The notes beneath the pieces were generated by a model. The model was not told the DNA's origin and searched no databases. It saw only the letters and a program-made list of their open reading frames with translations. The position numbers were made by a program, and so were the translations under genes. A stretch of DNA of 64,000 bases from Nonomuraea dietziae (GTDB lineage: Bacteria; Actinomycetota; Actinomycetes; Streptosporangiales; Streptosporangiaceae): contig NZ_JACIBV010000001.1 in assembly GCF_014195505.1 (NCBI RefSeq), positions 5,022,001 to 5,086,000 of the forward strand, given 5' to 3'. Shown in pieces: positions 6,927-15,571 of this stretch (the first letter of the stretch is position 1; every line of letters starts with the position of its first letter).

Positions 6927-7670
6927 ATGTCAGCGCACACCACGAGCCGGCGGGACAGGCTGCGGCAGGCCACCGTGGAGGAGATCCATGTGACCGTGCG
7001 CAGGCTGCTGGTCGCGCAGGGATCCGCCGCGGTGACGATCAACGCGGTGGCCCGGGAGATGGGCATGAGTGGTCCGGCCCTGTACCACTACTACGCCAGC
7101 CACGACGAGCTGGTCGGCGCGGTGACCGCGGGCTTCTTTCGCGAGCTGGCCGAGACGATGGAGCAGGCGCGCGACGCTCACGCCGACGCGCCGATCGGCG
7201 ACCGGCTCCTGTCCGTCTGCCGCGCCATGCGCGCCTGGGCGATCGCCCACCCGGCCGAGTTCGGCTGGATCTTCGCCAGCCCGATAGCCCCGCCGAACAG
7301 GCGGCAGGACTCGGTCCGCCATCAGGCCGCGCTGCGATTCGAGCAGGTCCTGCTGGACCTGACCGTCGAGCTGTGGCAGGCGCAGCCGTTCCCGGTGCCC
7401 GACCTGGCCGGCCTGCCCGCGTCGTTGCGCGAACAACTGACCGCCTACTCGGCCACCATCGAAGGACGGCTGCCGCCCGAGGCGGCCCACGTCTTCCTGA
7501 CCTGCTGGATCAGGCTGTACGGCCTGCTGTGCATGGAGGTTCTGCACCAGCTCGACTTCGCCTACACCGACCTGGAGCCGGTCTTCGAAGAATGCCTACG
7601 CGACCTGAGCGCCAAACTCTCGCTGGACTACTCCGAACCACCACTCACGGAGGGCCGGCGGCCTTCGTAG
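6927..7670 (+). CDS. TetR/AcrR family transcriptional regulator
   Basis: 247 residues. The N-terminal TetR helix-turn-helix (residues about 15-62) includes AVTINAVAREMGMSGPALYHYYASHDELV, split by the usual turn. The C-terminal domain resembles the TetR_C_13/WHG-type found in many actinomycete regulators. Ribosome site AAGGGGAG is 3-4 nt before the ATG. It is divergent from the monooxygenase operon with a strong palindrome between them, so it most likely represses that operon and itself, with an aromatic or planar inducer inferred from the enzyme. Confidence 0.92.
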   Translation: MSAHTTSRRDRLRQATVEEIHVTVRRLLVAQGSAAVTINAVAREMGMSGPALYHYYASHDELVGAVTAGFFRELAETMEQARDAHADAPIGDRLLSVCRAMRAWAIAHPAEFGWIFASPIAPPNRRQDSVRHQAALRFEQVLLDLTVELWQAQPFPVPDLAGLPASLREQLTAYSATIEGRLPPEAAHVFLTCWIRLYGLLCMEVLHQLDFAYTDLEPVFEECLRDLSAKLSLDYSEPPLTEGRRPS

Positions 7671-7731
7671 GCAATTCGGTATGCCGCCTGCAGGGGGAAC
7701 GGCTCGCGAGTGACGGTCACCCCGGAGAAAT

Positions 7732-8631
7732 TCATGAGTGGCCGAGGACAGCTTCCGCGACGCCGATGAAATACCAGTCGAGATCATCACCGGAGATCGT
7801 AGTGATCGTCCTCTTCGTCCCGCTGTCCCTGTGCTGAACCAATTCCCCGCCCTGAGGACACCAGGAGACATAGCTGTCCGCTGTCGCGGCAGCCATGCTG
7901 CATCCACGCCTGTCGCGCCGGTTGGTGACCTTTCCTGACTCCACGTCCACAGCCAGCCACTCCTGTCGTGTTTCCACCTCAATACGGCCGCTGTCGCGCC
8001 AGAATATCGCGGACACGTTCTCCGAAAGATCGATCTTACCGAGAACCTTGCCTTTCATATCCACTAGGTGAATCGCGCTGGACGCGCTCTCGTTGTCATT
8101 GCCCAGCAGAACGGCGAGGCGACTCGTGCCCGCGTCGAAGTCGATCGCCGTGACGGGGCGACCAAGGTCACCGACTACGGAGATCTTCGGATCTTCACCC
8201 GAGAAATCGACAAGCCGGAGAACCCCGCGCTCATCGACAAAAAGGGCTCGCCCTTGATCTGTCCAGGTGGCGTGAGACGCGTCGATATCCATCACCACTG
8301 TCTCGCTATTCACCAGAGCATTGACAACGGACCCCCCATCGCCGTCGCCGTTGTGACACCCGAGAAGCAACAGAGCGCGTCCTTCGCTACTGAGAACTGG
8401 TTGCGCAGATCCGGAATCCACGCCGCAGTCATTCAACTCCAGCCGGGTGGATCCATCACTGGACAACAAGTAGGTTCCGCGGTCCCGTACGAGAGACTCA
8501 TCCTGTACGGCGAGCAGCCATTGGTGGTCACCGGGTTCCGTGAATCCACATGAGCCGGACGCCCCGATGAGTACGGCCAGGAATACTGCAGTCCACCGGT
8601 TCAGCGTGGCGGGCTTTCGAGTGTTGCGCAC
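7732..8631 (-). CDS. Secreted beta-propeller-like protein, possible lipoprotein
   Basis: 299 residues. An N-terminal hydrophobic segment (TAVFLAVLIGASGSCGF) ends in a cysteine that could be lipidated, although SGSC is a weak lipobox. The remainder has repeated short beta-strand blocks such as ALFVDERGVLRLVDFS and RLAVLLGNDN, suggesting a WD40/TolB-like propeller. There is no catalytic motif. The start is GTG 8631, with AAAGGG about 11 nt upstream. It stands alone between tetR and the PaaK-like gene. Confidence 0.65.
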   Translation of the reverse strand: MRNTRKPATLNRWTAVFLAVLIGASGSCGFTEPGDHQWLLAVQDESLVRDRGTYLLSSDGSTRLELNDCGVDSGSAQPVLSSEGRALLLLGCHNGDGDGGSVVNALVNSETVVMDIDASHATWTDQGRALFVDERGVLRLVDFSGEDPKISVVGDLGRPVTAIDFDAGTSRLAVLLGNDNESASSAIHLVDMKGKVLGKIDLSENVSAIFWRDSGRIEVETRQEWLAVDVESGKVTNRRDRRGCSMAAATADSYVSWCPQGGELVQHRDSGTKRTITTISGDDLDWYFIGVAEAVLGHS

Positions 8632-8716
8632 AGTCGCACGCCCTTTGTCGGAGAGTCACGGGACGCCTTCCTTCGAGCATCAGTCGCGGCACCCCAGATG
8701 CGGAGGTGCTCCGTCG

Positions 8717-10087
8717 TCACGGCTTGACCAGAGGGATGATCCTTCGGTACTTGCCGCCGGGTGACTGCTGCGGCGGTTCGTCGGCGCGTTCGAGGGTGAT
8801 GTTCCCGGCCTGGCGCTCGGCGAGCAAGTGGGTGATCTTGTCGCTCACGATCTGCCACAAGCCGTCGATGTCGGCGCCGGCTGCGGGCAGCAGGCGCATG
8901 CGCAGGGTGGTGGGCGCGGTCTGGACGAGCTGGAACTGCTCGATGCCCGGAACGTTCAGTGCGGCGCCGAAGGCCATGGGTGAGATGTTGACGTGCTCGC
9001 CGCGACCGGTGGGGAAGGTGAGCAGGTCGGCCACGCGGCCACGCACCCGGATGGCGGGAAGCGGGCTGCCGCAGGGACAGGGGTCGGGTCGGACCAGGAC
9101 GCTGTCGCCGAGGTCGTAGCGCAGGATCGGCTGGACCCGGTTGGCGAGGTTGCTGATCAGAACGGTGTGCGAGTCCTGACCTGGCGGAACAGGCCGGTGA
9201 TCGGCGTCGACCGGCTCCAGGACGGCCCAGTCGCTGTTGACGTGGTACCAGCCGTGCGCGCAGCCGGAGCTGAGGAAGCCGCACTCGGTGGAGGCGTAGG
9301 AGGCGCGGACCTTGGCCTGGAAAGCGGTGGTGATCCGCTCCCTGACCTCCGGGGTCAACGTCTCACCTCCGGGGATGACGACCGCCGGGCGGATGCGCAG
9401 ACGGCCCGCTTCCTGCTCGCCTGCCAGCAGCGTGAGCATGCCCACGAAGCCGGCGAGACTGGCGGGATCGAACCGGTTGAGCTCGTCGACCAGCTCCGCC
9501 ATCGGCTGGTTGATCGAGAAGACCCGCATCATCCGGCCGAGCCACGGCCTGTCCACGCCGAACCTGGCCGCCCCCGCGACGGTGGCGAAATGGCCGCCTG
9601 GTGCGGTGACTATGGCGGTACGGCCGGCGCGGGCCAGGGTCCTGAGGACATCGCGGGCCGCCATCCCACCGCCGGCGCGCAACCCGACGGCGGTGCCCAC
9701 GGCCAGGTTCCTGTCGTCCAGCACGAAGAGGCCGCGCAGGCCGCTGGTGCCCGTGCTCGTGGCCACCAGGTACCGGTCCTGGAAGCGATGCCCCACGAGG
9801 CTCGGGTCGGCCACGAACGCCTCGACCCGCTCGAGCGTCACCTGGCGGTCGGTGACCCAGTCGTCGAAGCGGGCCGTCAGCGTCTTCTTGTCGGTGACAG
9901 GGAGCGCCTCCGGGTCGTCCACCCGCTCCGGCAGGTTCCGGTACAGCTCTCGGTAGTAGGGCGAGTGGGCGCGGGCGTAGGCCACCATCTCGGCCAGGCG
10001 GGCACGCTGCCGCCGATCGATCCCCGGGTGGCCTTCGCGCAGGGCGCGTCGTGCGTCGAGGGCGAGCGATCGGACGTTTTCCTTCAT
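8717..10087 (-). CDS. PaaK-like acyl-adenylate/CoA ligase family protein
   Basis: 456 residues of the phenylacetate-CoA ligase (AMP-binding) superfamily. The phosphate-binding loop is STGTSGLRG near residue 110, the adenine-binding region contains YASTECG near 268, and RYDLGD near 325 is the ribose-contacting Asp motif; a PCPCGS cysteine cluster follows. It probably activates an aryl or other carboxylic acid as an adenylate. No carrier protein or thioesterase neighbour is visible, so the substrate is unknown. It lies 43 bp downstream of a TetR gene on the same strand, likely an autoregulated pair. Confidence 0.82.
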   Translation of the reverse strand: MKENVRSLALDARRALREGHPGIDRRQRARLAEMVAYARAHSPYYRELYRNLPERVDDPEALPVTDKKTLTARFDDWVTDRQVTLERVEAFVADPSLVGHRFQDRYLVATSTGTSGLRGLFVLDDRNLAVGTAVGLRAGGGMAARDVLRTLARAGRTAIVTAPGGHFATVAGAARFGVDRPWLGRMMRVFSINQPMAELVDELNRFDPASLAGFVGMLTLLAGEQEAGRLRIRPAVVIPGGETLTPEVRERITTAFQAKVRASYASTECGFLSSGCAHGWYHVNSDWAVLEPVDADHRPVPPGQDSHTVLISNLANRVQPILRYDLGDSVLVRPDPCPCGSPLPAIRVRGRVADLLTFPTGRGEHVNISPMAFGAALNVPGIEQFQLVQTAPTTLRMRLLPAAGADIDGLWQIVSDKITHLLAERQAGNITLERADEPPQQSPGGKYRRIIPLVKP

Positions 10088-10130
10088 GAAAGGCTGATCC
10101 TTTCTGCTGCGAGCAGGACCTTCAGGCGGT

Positions 10131-10760
10131 TCATGGGCTCTCTGTGGGCCGCCGCACCGAGAGCAGGCCGCTCATGGCGATGTCGAGGCCGCGCCTGGAC
10201 GCCTCCCACAGCTCGTCCTGCGACCGGCCGAGCCGGACGCTGGCCAGGCCGGCCTGCTGGATGGCGCCCATCAGGGATCCGGTCATCGCGGCCGCGGTGA
10301 TCGGGTCCAGCTGGTCGGGGAACGCTTTCAGGAGCTCGTCGGCGATCCGCTGTTGCAGGTCCAACAGCAGGTACAGCCCTTTCGCCTGAAGCGTCGGCGT
10401 GCTCATGACCAGCCGGAGCGCCGCCGACAGCTCCTCAGGCTCCCTGCGGGGGACCTTGGGACGGCGGTGGGCGGCGTACTGCTGGACCATCCTCGCCAGC
10501 ACCTCACCAGGGCTCTCGTGCGGCCCACGTTCCGCGATCGCCGCGAGCAGCACGTCGAAGTCCCGATCCATGCCGACCCACAGCACCTCGTCCTTGCCGC
10601 GGAAGTAGTTGGAGAACGTCTTGGGGTCGACATCCGCCGCGGCGGCGATCTGCGCCATCGTGGTCTGCTCGTACCCCTGCTCCTCGAACAGCCGGATGGC
10701 CGCCATGACGATCCGCTGCCGGGTCAGCTGCTTCTTTCGTTCGCGTCGCGACTCCTGCAT
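10131..10760 (-). CDS. TetR family transcriptional regulator
   Basis: 209 residues. The DNA-binding domain is at residues about 12-58 (RIVMAAIRLFEEQGYEQTTM, then DPKTFSNYFRGKDEVLW); the C-terminal domain is of the large MftR-like type. The ATG at 10760 starts MQESRRERKKQLTRQ. It is first in a two-gene unit with the PaaK-like gene and presumably controls it. A short dyad at 10,786-10,804 is a candidate operator. Confidence 0.92.
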   Translation of the reverse strand: MQESRRERKKQLTRQRIVMAAIRLFEEQGYEQTTMAQIAAAADVDPKTFSNYFRGKDEVLWVGMDRDFDVLLAAIAERGPHESPGEVLARMVQQYAAHRRPKVPRREPEELSAALRLVMSTPTLQAKGLYLLLDLQQRIADELLKAFPDQLDPITAAAMTGSLMGAIQQAGLASVRLGRSQDELWEASRRGLDIAMSGLLSVRRPTESP

Positions 10761-10785
10761 GGCCCAAATGTACGCCTACAAGAAA

Positions 10786-10804
10786 TTTCCCGGCAACCGG
10801 AAAA
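10786..10804. promoter_or_regulatory. Candidate TetR operator
   Basis: The dyad TTTCCCGG-caa-CCGGAAAA (7 of 8 arm bases complementary) is 25 bp upstream of the tetR start and lies in the intergenic region shared with the divergent gene at 10,885. Binding is inferred only from position and symmetry. Confidence 0.4.
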
Positions 10805-10884
10805 ATACCTCCGAACGGAATCGGCGTAGGCACGACGCTGATGGGCACCACAGCCAAGACGAGAACCCCCGAACTGGATGACTC

Positions 10885-11715
10885 ATGTCCGAGGCGCTCC
10901 CCCGCCCCGCCACGCTCACCGATCTCTTCGTCGACGACCCGATGGCCGCGCCGCTGACCTACCCCGGCCGTCTCCCCCGCACTTCGGGCCTCCTCCAGGA
11001 CGACAGCTTCGTCCCACTGGCGGAGGTCGCGGGCGCGCCCGCCGAGGACTGGCACGCCCACGTCGGAGGCCAGGCCGTACGGCTCGGCGACCATCTGGAG
11101 GCGCTCGGCGCGGCGCCCATGTCGGCGCGTCACGCCGTCCTGGCGGTCGGCTCCAACGCGGCCCCGAGCCAGCTCTACCGCAAGTTCTTCGACGGCGCCC
11201 TGCGACCGGTCGTCCCCCTGACGCAGGCGACGGTGCAGGGCATCGCTGCCGGGGTGTCCGCCCACATCAACCGCCATGGCTACGTGCCCGCCGCGCCCAT
11301 CGCCGCGCCCGGTCCGTCGCGGCTGTTCGTGCTGTGGGTGGACCAGGCCCAGCTGGTGGCGCTGGACGTGACGGAGCCCAACTACTACCGGCGCCTCCTG
11401 CCCACCGAGCGGCACCCGGTCACGCCGGCGTCCGGTGTGGCACTTCCCACCTGCTGGGTGTACGTGAGCAGGCACGGGTGCCTCACAGACAGGACGGGCG
11501 AGGCCATGCGGCTCGAAGCCCAACCGCGGCTGATCGCCCGCCTGCTCTCCCGCTCGGCGGAGCTGCGCACGCTGTGCGGGCCCACGCCTGAGACCTTCGT
11601 GGCGCGGGTCAGGGAGCCTCTGGTGCGCGAGGCCGCCTGTCACCTGTTCCGGAGCCTGGGCCTGGCCCGCGAGCAACCTGAACTGCTGGGCCTGCCCACC
11701 CGTACCGCCTGCTGA
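10885..11715 (+). CDS. Conserved protein with a YGSN-like motif, possible gamma-glutamylcyclotransferase-like fold
   Basis: 276 residues. Around residue 88 it has VLAVGSNAAPSQLYRKF, resembling the substrate-binding xYGSN motif of the gamma-glutamylcyclotransferase/BtrG fold. Other conserved-looking blocks are GYVPAAPIAAPG, FVLWVDQAQLVALDVTEPNY and VALPTCWVYVS. No signal peptide or membrane segments are seen, so it should be cytosolic. I cannot assign a substrate. It is divergent from the tetR-PaaK pair and may share its operator. Confidence 0.7.
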   Translation: MSEALPRPATLTDLFVDDPMAAPLTYPGRLPRTSGLLQDDSFVPLAEVAGAPAEDWHAHVGGQAVRLGDHLEALGAAPMSARHAVLAVGSNAAPSQLYRKFFDGALRPVVPLTQATVQGIAAGVSAHINRHGYVPAAPIAAPGPSRLFVLWVDQAQLVALDVTEPNYYRRLLPTERHPVTPASGVALPTCWVYVSRHGCLTDRTGEAMRLEAQPRLIARLLSRSAELRTLCGPTPETFVARVREPLVREAACHLFRSLGLAREQPELLGLPTRTAC

Positions 11716-11771
11716 GCGGCTCCCTCAACCGCAAGACTCCGCCGGGCAGCGCGCCGACGAACGACAGAGGC

Positions 11772-12113
11772 TCAGCGCCTCTTGAGGATCTCGAACACGG
11801 CCATGTAGTTGTCGCCTCCGTGACCCTCCGCGATCCCCCGCTCGGCGATCTCCTTCATCAGCCGCGGCTGGCCGGAGTGAACGCCCTGCTCCACGCTGGT
11901 GTGGGCGATGTGCTCGAGCGCGTTAAGGTTCATCTCCGTGGTGCCGAGAGCACCGGGGTAGTTTCGGTCGTCCGGCGCGGGCGCCTGCGCGGCGAGGGTC
12001 TGACCCACCACGGTGGGTATGAAGCAGCCGAGGGCGAGGTCGGCGAAGTCGACCGCCGAGACGCCCGCCGAGCCGACGAGCGCGGCGGCGTGCAGAAAGC
12101 CGTTGACGGTTAG
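11772..12113 (-). pseudogene. C-terminal fragment of an imine-reductase-like NAD(P)-dependent oxidoreductase
   Basis: The minus strand encodes LTVNGFLHAAALVGSAGVSA, then ALGTTEMNLNALEHIAHTS and the closing GHGGDNYMAVFEILKRR. These match the all-helical C-terminal dimerisation domain of imine reductases and related beta-hydroxyacid dehydrogenases (typical ending GHGxDSYxxxIExLRK). The N-terminal Rossmann domain is absent: upstream of about 12,113 the frame contains unrelated sequence and stops. About 110 of some 290 residues remain. It is a clear gene relic. Confidence 0.75.
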
Positions 12114-12320
12114 GCCACCGAGCCCTTGGAGCCCGCCGACCCTGCGGCGTGTCAGCCGGTGGCCGGCTAGTGCTGTGGCCGCATAGGTTCACCGTGTTGG
12201 TCGTCATTGATTGAGTTCCCTGCAGATCACCTCCAAGGTGTGGAGCGTTGGCATCCGCTCGGGCGCCGCAGCCCCAGATCCCCGGCCTCTGGCTGGCGAG
12301 CAGTCCGGGGCGGACCCTTC

Positions 12321-12770
12321 CTATTCCGGGCCCTCCTCATCGGGTGCGGCGCGGCTGGCCAGTCGTTCGTATCGCTGTCTGGCTGCTTGCGGAGTGCCAA
12401 GCCCGAGACCGAAGGCGATCTCTTGCCAAGTCATGCCGCGGCCACGTGCCATCTCGAGGAGCCCGGTTTCCAGTGCGTCCATCTCCCCGCGAACCAGTGG
12501 GACGAGGCTCAACGCAGCGGTGATGTCGGCGTGGTCCACCTCCGGCTCAGTGTCGTCGAGCTGTGCGGCCCCACTGAGCAGGAACGACACGAGCCTGACG
12601 GCTTCGTGCGGCCCGATGACCGAGGCATGAACCTGTCGGTGGCGTTGTTCGTCGGTTGTCGCGTGTCGCTCGGCGATGCGAAGCAGGGACGCGTAGACGC
12701 GGTGCACTCGCGCCTGCTCCGGATGTGGGGGCGTGAACGGGTCAGTGTGCTGTGCAGGAGTCGACGACAT
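12321..12770 (-). CDS. Small helix-turn-helix-containing protein
   Basis: 149 residues from the ATG at 12,770 (MSSTPAQHTDPFTPP). The C-terminal part, MARGRGMTWQEIAFGLGLGT then PQAARQRYERL, is a typical sigma/Fis-like helix-turn-helix of small actinomycete DNA-binding proteins, preceded by a helical region with acidic residues. An in-frame TTG at 12,806 would add 12 residues, but a TTGACA-like hexamer and a palindrome lie there. Function is unknown; it may be autoregulatory. Confidence 0.65.
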   Translation of the reverse strand: MSSTPAQHTDPFTPPHPEQARVHRVYASLLRIAERHATTDEQRHRQVHASVIGPHEAVRLVSFLLSGAAQLDDTEPEVDHADITAALSLVPLVRGEMDALETGLLEMARGRGMTWQEIAFGLGLGTPQAARQRYERLASRAAPDEEGPE

Positions 12771-12809
12771 AAGAAGAGGATGAGGCAGCTCATCGACCGT
12801 TGTCAACCA

Positions 12810-12824
12810 ATCGTTTTAAACGAT
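12810..12824. promoter_or_regulatory. Perfect palindrome upstream of the HTH gene
   Basis: ATCGTTT-T-AAACGAT forms a 7-1-7 palindrome 39 bp upstream of the preferred ATG and next to TTGACA (12,801-12,806 on the minus strand), a good -35 sequence. An operator for the downstream HTH protein is inferred. Confidence 0.5.
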
Positions 12825-13043
12825 CCGTTCAATCACTTGGATGCCCTCTGATGCTGAGACCGCATAGGTTTGCCGGGTTGAATCAAGCTGCGGTTTCGAG
12901 TGGGCGTCCGCCCCAGCGGTTTGCGGATGCCGTTATTCGACCGTCCAGGTCAAGCTGCATGCTCGTACTCCCTGAGGATGCCGCCAAGCCGATCATGTCG
13001 GCGGATGCCCAGGCGGCGATCTCGTCGGGGATGGTGCGCGGCT

Positions 13044-13143
13044 TAGGTAGCAGCCGGAGGGGAGCTACCTAGTGTCATGCGCCTGAAATTCGGCGGATAA
13101 GTTCTTGTCCCTGGCATATGGAAATTCAGGCCATGACACTAGG
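13044..13143. repeat. Nested inverted repeats, possible strong terminator or small mobile-element scar
   Basis: Two nested structures are visible. TAGGTAGC (13,044-13,051) pairs with GCTACCTA (13,064-13,071). A larger pair of 23-24 nt arms, 13,068-13,091 (CCTAGTGTCATG...) and 13,121-13,143 (its near-exact complement, one base shorter), flanks about 30 bp. The right arm includes the tetR stop codon. No T-run follows, and the arm length exceeds that of usual terminators. Confidence 0.6.
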
Positions 13144-13795
13144 TGGCCTGCGACTGCGCGGCCAGGAGGCGTTCGAGGCTGTCGAGGATGAGGTCGAGGC
13201 CGAACGTGAAGGCGTGCACGCCGTCGTAGTGACCTTCCATGACGTACAGGGCCATCTCCGTGAGGTACGGGTACCGGCCAGGGGGCAGTTGCGGCAGGTA
13301 GGTGCCGGCCTTCTCGGGATACTGCTGCGGCTCGAAAGGGAAGGTCAGCTTCTGCAGCGTGAACCCGTAGACGTGGCTGTCCATGGCGTTCCACGCGTGG
13401 TCGGCCAGTTCGATCGAGAAGCCCGCCTGCCGCAGGGTGCCGACGGTGGAGTCGACGTAGCGCAGCATCGCCGGCCCGACGTTCGGACGCGACATGAGCA
13501 GCCGGCACGCCCAGGGGTGCCGTAGCAGCACCTCGTGCGCCGAGATCCCCCGCCGGCGCATGGACTGCTTCCAGTCGTCCCCCGGGGACGGCAGGGCGAT
13601 CTCGCCGACGACGAGGTCGACGATCCCGTCCAGGATCGCGTCCTTGTTGGCCACATGTTTGTACAGCGACATCGCCTCGACGCCGAGCTCCTGGCCGAGC
13701 CCGCGCATGGTCAGCCCGTCGGTGCCGCCGGAGTCGGCGAGTTCGAGGGCTGCGCGCAGTACCCGCTCGGTGCTCAGCGGTTCACGTGCGGCCAT
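13139..13795 (-). CDS. TetR family regulator (TetR_C class)
   Basis: 219 residues from ATG 13,795, preceded by GAGGTGG about 6-7 nt upstream; ATG 13,828 would add 11 residues but has no ribosome site. The helix-turn-helix includes LTMRGLGQELGVEAMSLYKH and NKDAILDGIVD. The C-terminal part (MDSHVYGFTLQKLTFPF) resembles the ligand-binding domain of TetR-class repressors. It is divergent from an MDR oxidoreductase with two palindromic operators between them, so it most likely represses that gene and itself. Confidence 0.9.
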   Translation of the reverse strand: MAAREPLSTERVLRAALELADSGGTDGLTMRGLGQELGVEAMSLYKHVANKDAILDGIVDLVVGEIALPSPGDDWKQSMRRRGISAHEVLLRHPWACRLLMSRPNVGPAMLRYVDSTVGTLRQAGFSIELADHAWNAMDSHVYGFTLQKLTFPFEPQQYPEKAGTYLPQLPPGRYPYLTEMALYVMEGHYDGVHAFTFGLDLILDSLERLLAAQSQAT

Positions 13796-13837
13796 CCGGC
13801 CACCTCGGCGTGTTGACATGTCGGCCATGGCTGTCTA

Positions 13838-13871
13838 GCTTACGTGGTAAGCCCGGCTTACACCGTAAGCC
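13838..13871. promoter_or_regulatory. Two tandem TetR operators
   Basis: GCTTAC-gtg-GTAAGC (13,838-13,852) and GGCTTAC-acc-GTAAGCC (13,855-13,871) are near-identical palindromes centred 18 bp apart in the intergenic region between tetR and the MDR oxidoreductase. Both share the consensus GCTTACnnnGTAAGC. Confidence 0.88.
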
Positions 13872-13891
13872 TACGAGGAAAGCGGCCCGGC

Positions 13892-14908
13892 ATGCCTGCT
13901 CCTGCCACAACCACACGCGAGCCGATGAAGGCCGTCGTCCATCACGCGTACGGCTCACCCGACGCGCTCGACCTCAGGGAGATCGACAAGCCGGTCCCCG
14001 CCGCCGACGAGGTGCTCATCAAGGTGCACGCGGTGGGGCTGAACGCCGCCGACAGCTTCCTGCTGCGCGGCGAGCCGTACGCCATCCGCCCCATGGCGGG
14101 CGGCCTGCGCCGGCCGAGGGCGAACCACGTCCTCGGCAGGGCCGTGGCCGGGCTGGTCGAGGCGGTCGGCGAGAAGGTGACAGGCGTGCGGGTGGGCGAC
14201 GCGGTGTACGCCGAGTGCCCTGGCGCGCTCGCCGCCTACGTCCGGGCCGCCGAGCGGCTCGTCGCCCCGATGCCCGCCACCCTGACGTTCGAGCAGGCCG
14301 CCGCGATCCCGGTGGCCGCGACCGCCGCCCTGCAGGGCCTTCGCGATCGGGGACAGGTCCGGCCGGGGCAGCGCGTGCTGATCAACGGCGCCTCGAGCGG
14401 CGTCGGCACCTTCGCCGTCCAGATCGCCGCGTCACTGGGCGCACACGTCACCGCGGTCTGCGGCGGGAGAAACGCCGACCTGGTCGGCTCGATCGGCGCC
14501 GACCACGTCATCGACTACACCAAGGAGGACTTCACCAGGGCGGGCCTGCGGTACGACGTCATCTTCGACCTCATCGGCAACCACCCCGTCTCGGCGCTGC
14601 GCCGGACGCTGAGCCCCACGGGAACCCTGGTGCTGTCCTCGGGAGGCGGCGGCCGGTGGCTGGGGCCGGCCAGGCGCATCGCCGTCTCGCTCCTGATCAG
14701 CCCGTTCGTACGGCAGCGGCTGCGCCCGTTCGCCGCGAAGGAGGACAGGGCCGACCTGCTCGCCCTGAACGACCTCGTCGAATCGGGAGCCGTCACGCCG
14801 GTCATCCAGCACGTCTACCCATTCGACGAGGCGCTCGAAGCCATCCGCCAGATCGACGGCGGCCACACCACCGGCAAGATCGTCGTCAGCCTCCTACCGT
14901 CACCCTGA
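13892..14908 (+). CDS. NAD(P)-dependent MDR-type quinone/enone oxidoreductase
   Basis: 338 residues of the medium-chain dehydrogenase/reductase superfamily, zinc-independent type. The N-terminal GroES-like domain starts MKAVVHHAYGSPDALDLREI; the Rossmann motif INGASSGVGTFAVQIAASLG and the NADP-region GADHVIDYTKEDF follow. Family members reduce quinones or unsaturated carbonyls. The ATG at 13,892 follows GAGGAAAG with 9-nt spacing; an in-frame start at 13,844 lies inside the operator and is unlikely. It is the probable target of the divergent TetR, suggesting induction by a reactive carbonyl or xenobiotic. Confidence 0.92.
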   Translation: MPAPATTTREPMKAVVHHAYGSPDALDLREIDKPVPAADEVLIKVHAVGLNAADSFLLRGEPYAIRPMAGGLRRPRANHVLGRAVAGLVEAVGEKVTGVRVGDAVYAECPGALAAYVRAAERLVAPMPATLTFEQAAAIPVAATAALQGLRDRGQVRPGQRVLINGASSGVGTFAVQIAASLGAHVTAVCGGRNADLVGSIGADHVIDYTKEDFTRAGLRYDVIFDLIGNHPVSALRRTLSPTGTLVLSSGGGGRWLGPARRIAVSLLISPFVRQRLRPFAAKEDRADLLALNDLVESGAVTPVIQHVYPFDEALEAIRQIDGGHTTGKIVVSLLPSP

Positions 14909-14925
14909 ACTGGTGCGGCAGGGTC

Positions 14926-15462
14926 TCAGGCGAGTCGGGAGTAGACGTACATGTCGCGTCGTTCACCACCCACCTCCTGCCAGCTCCGCAGCAGGCCCTC
15001 CAGCGTGAAGCCGGCGCGCTCCGCCGTCCGTGACGAGGCGGTGTTCCACGGCTCGACGTGCAGTTCCACGCGCGGGATCCGCAGCCGCGTCAGCCCCCAC
15101 GACGACAGCGCCAGCAGCGCGGCCGCCGCGGCGCCCTGCCCGCGGCCCGACGGCGCCACCCAGTACCCCACCGAGGCCCGCCCGTGGACGCCCGGCCACA
15201 GGCCGATCTGCCCGACCGCGCGTCCGACGGCGAGATCCTCGATCACGAAGGAGTAGCCGATCCCCTCCGCCGCCCTCTCCCACTGCCGCCGGACGAACGC
15301 GGCGCCCTCGGCCTCGGTGTAGTCCGACGGCACGCTGGTGACCAGCGGGATGTACGCGTCCGTCGACGCCTCCCTCACCGCGTCGAGGTCGTCCAGCGTC
15401 CAGGGGCGGAGCCGGTGTTTCGGGCCTGCCTGGAGCTCGGGAACGACGAGCGGTGCGTCCAT
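14926..15462 (-). CDS. GNAT family (RimJ/RimL-type) N-acetyltransferase
   Basis: 178 residues. The RimJ/RimL-type start includes HRLRPWTLDDLDAVREAS, the acetyl-CoA-binding motif A is VGYWVAPSGRGQGAAAAALL, and the C-terminal RVELHVEPWNTASSRTAERA with GFTLEGLLRSW is characteristic. It transfers acetyl groups to an N-terminal or small-molecule amine. The 3' end converges with the MDR gene, 17 bp apart. The ATG at 15,462 gives the standard family length. Confidence 0.9.
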   Translation of the reverse strand: MDAPLVVPELQAGPKHRLRPWTLDDLDAVREASTDAYIPLVTSVPSDYTEAEGAAFVRRQWERAAEGIGYSFVIEDLAVGRAVGQIGLWPGVHGRASVGYWVAPSGRGQGAAAAALLALSSWGLTRLRIPRVELHVEPWNTASSRTAERAGFTLEGLLRSWQEVGGERRDMYVYSRLA

Positions 15463-15571
15463 GCGATCATCCTGCCAGGTCCCTGGCCTGCTGTTCCGAT
15501 CAAGGCACTTGCGGGCTTCTGCCGTACTCCGGGAGGATCTTCCCCACTTGTCACCCCCCGGAAGGACACCC

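Noticed and set aside
12800..13072. Small plus-strand gene in the interval after the HTH gene
   Set aside because: No ribosome site, no recognisable motif, and it runs through the nested inverted repeat; more likely an old insertion scar.
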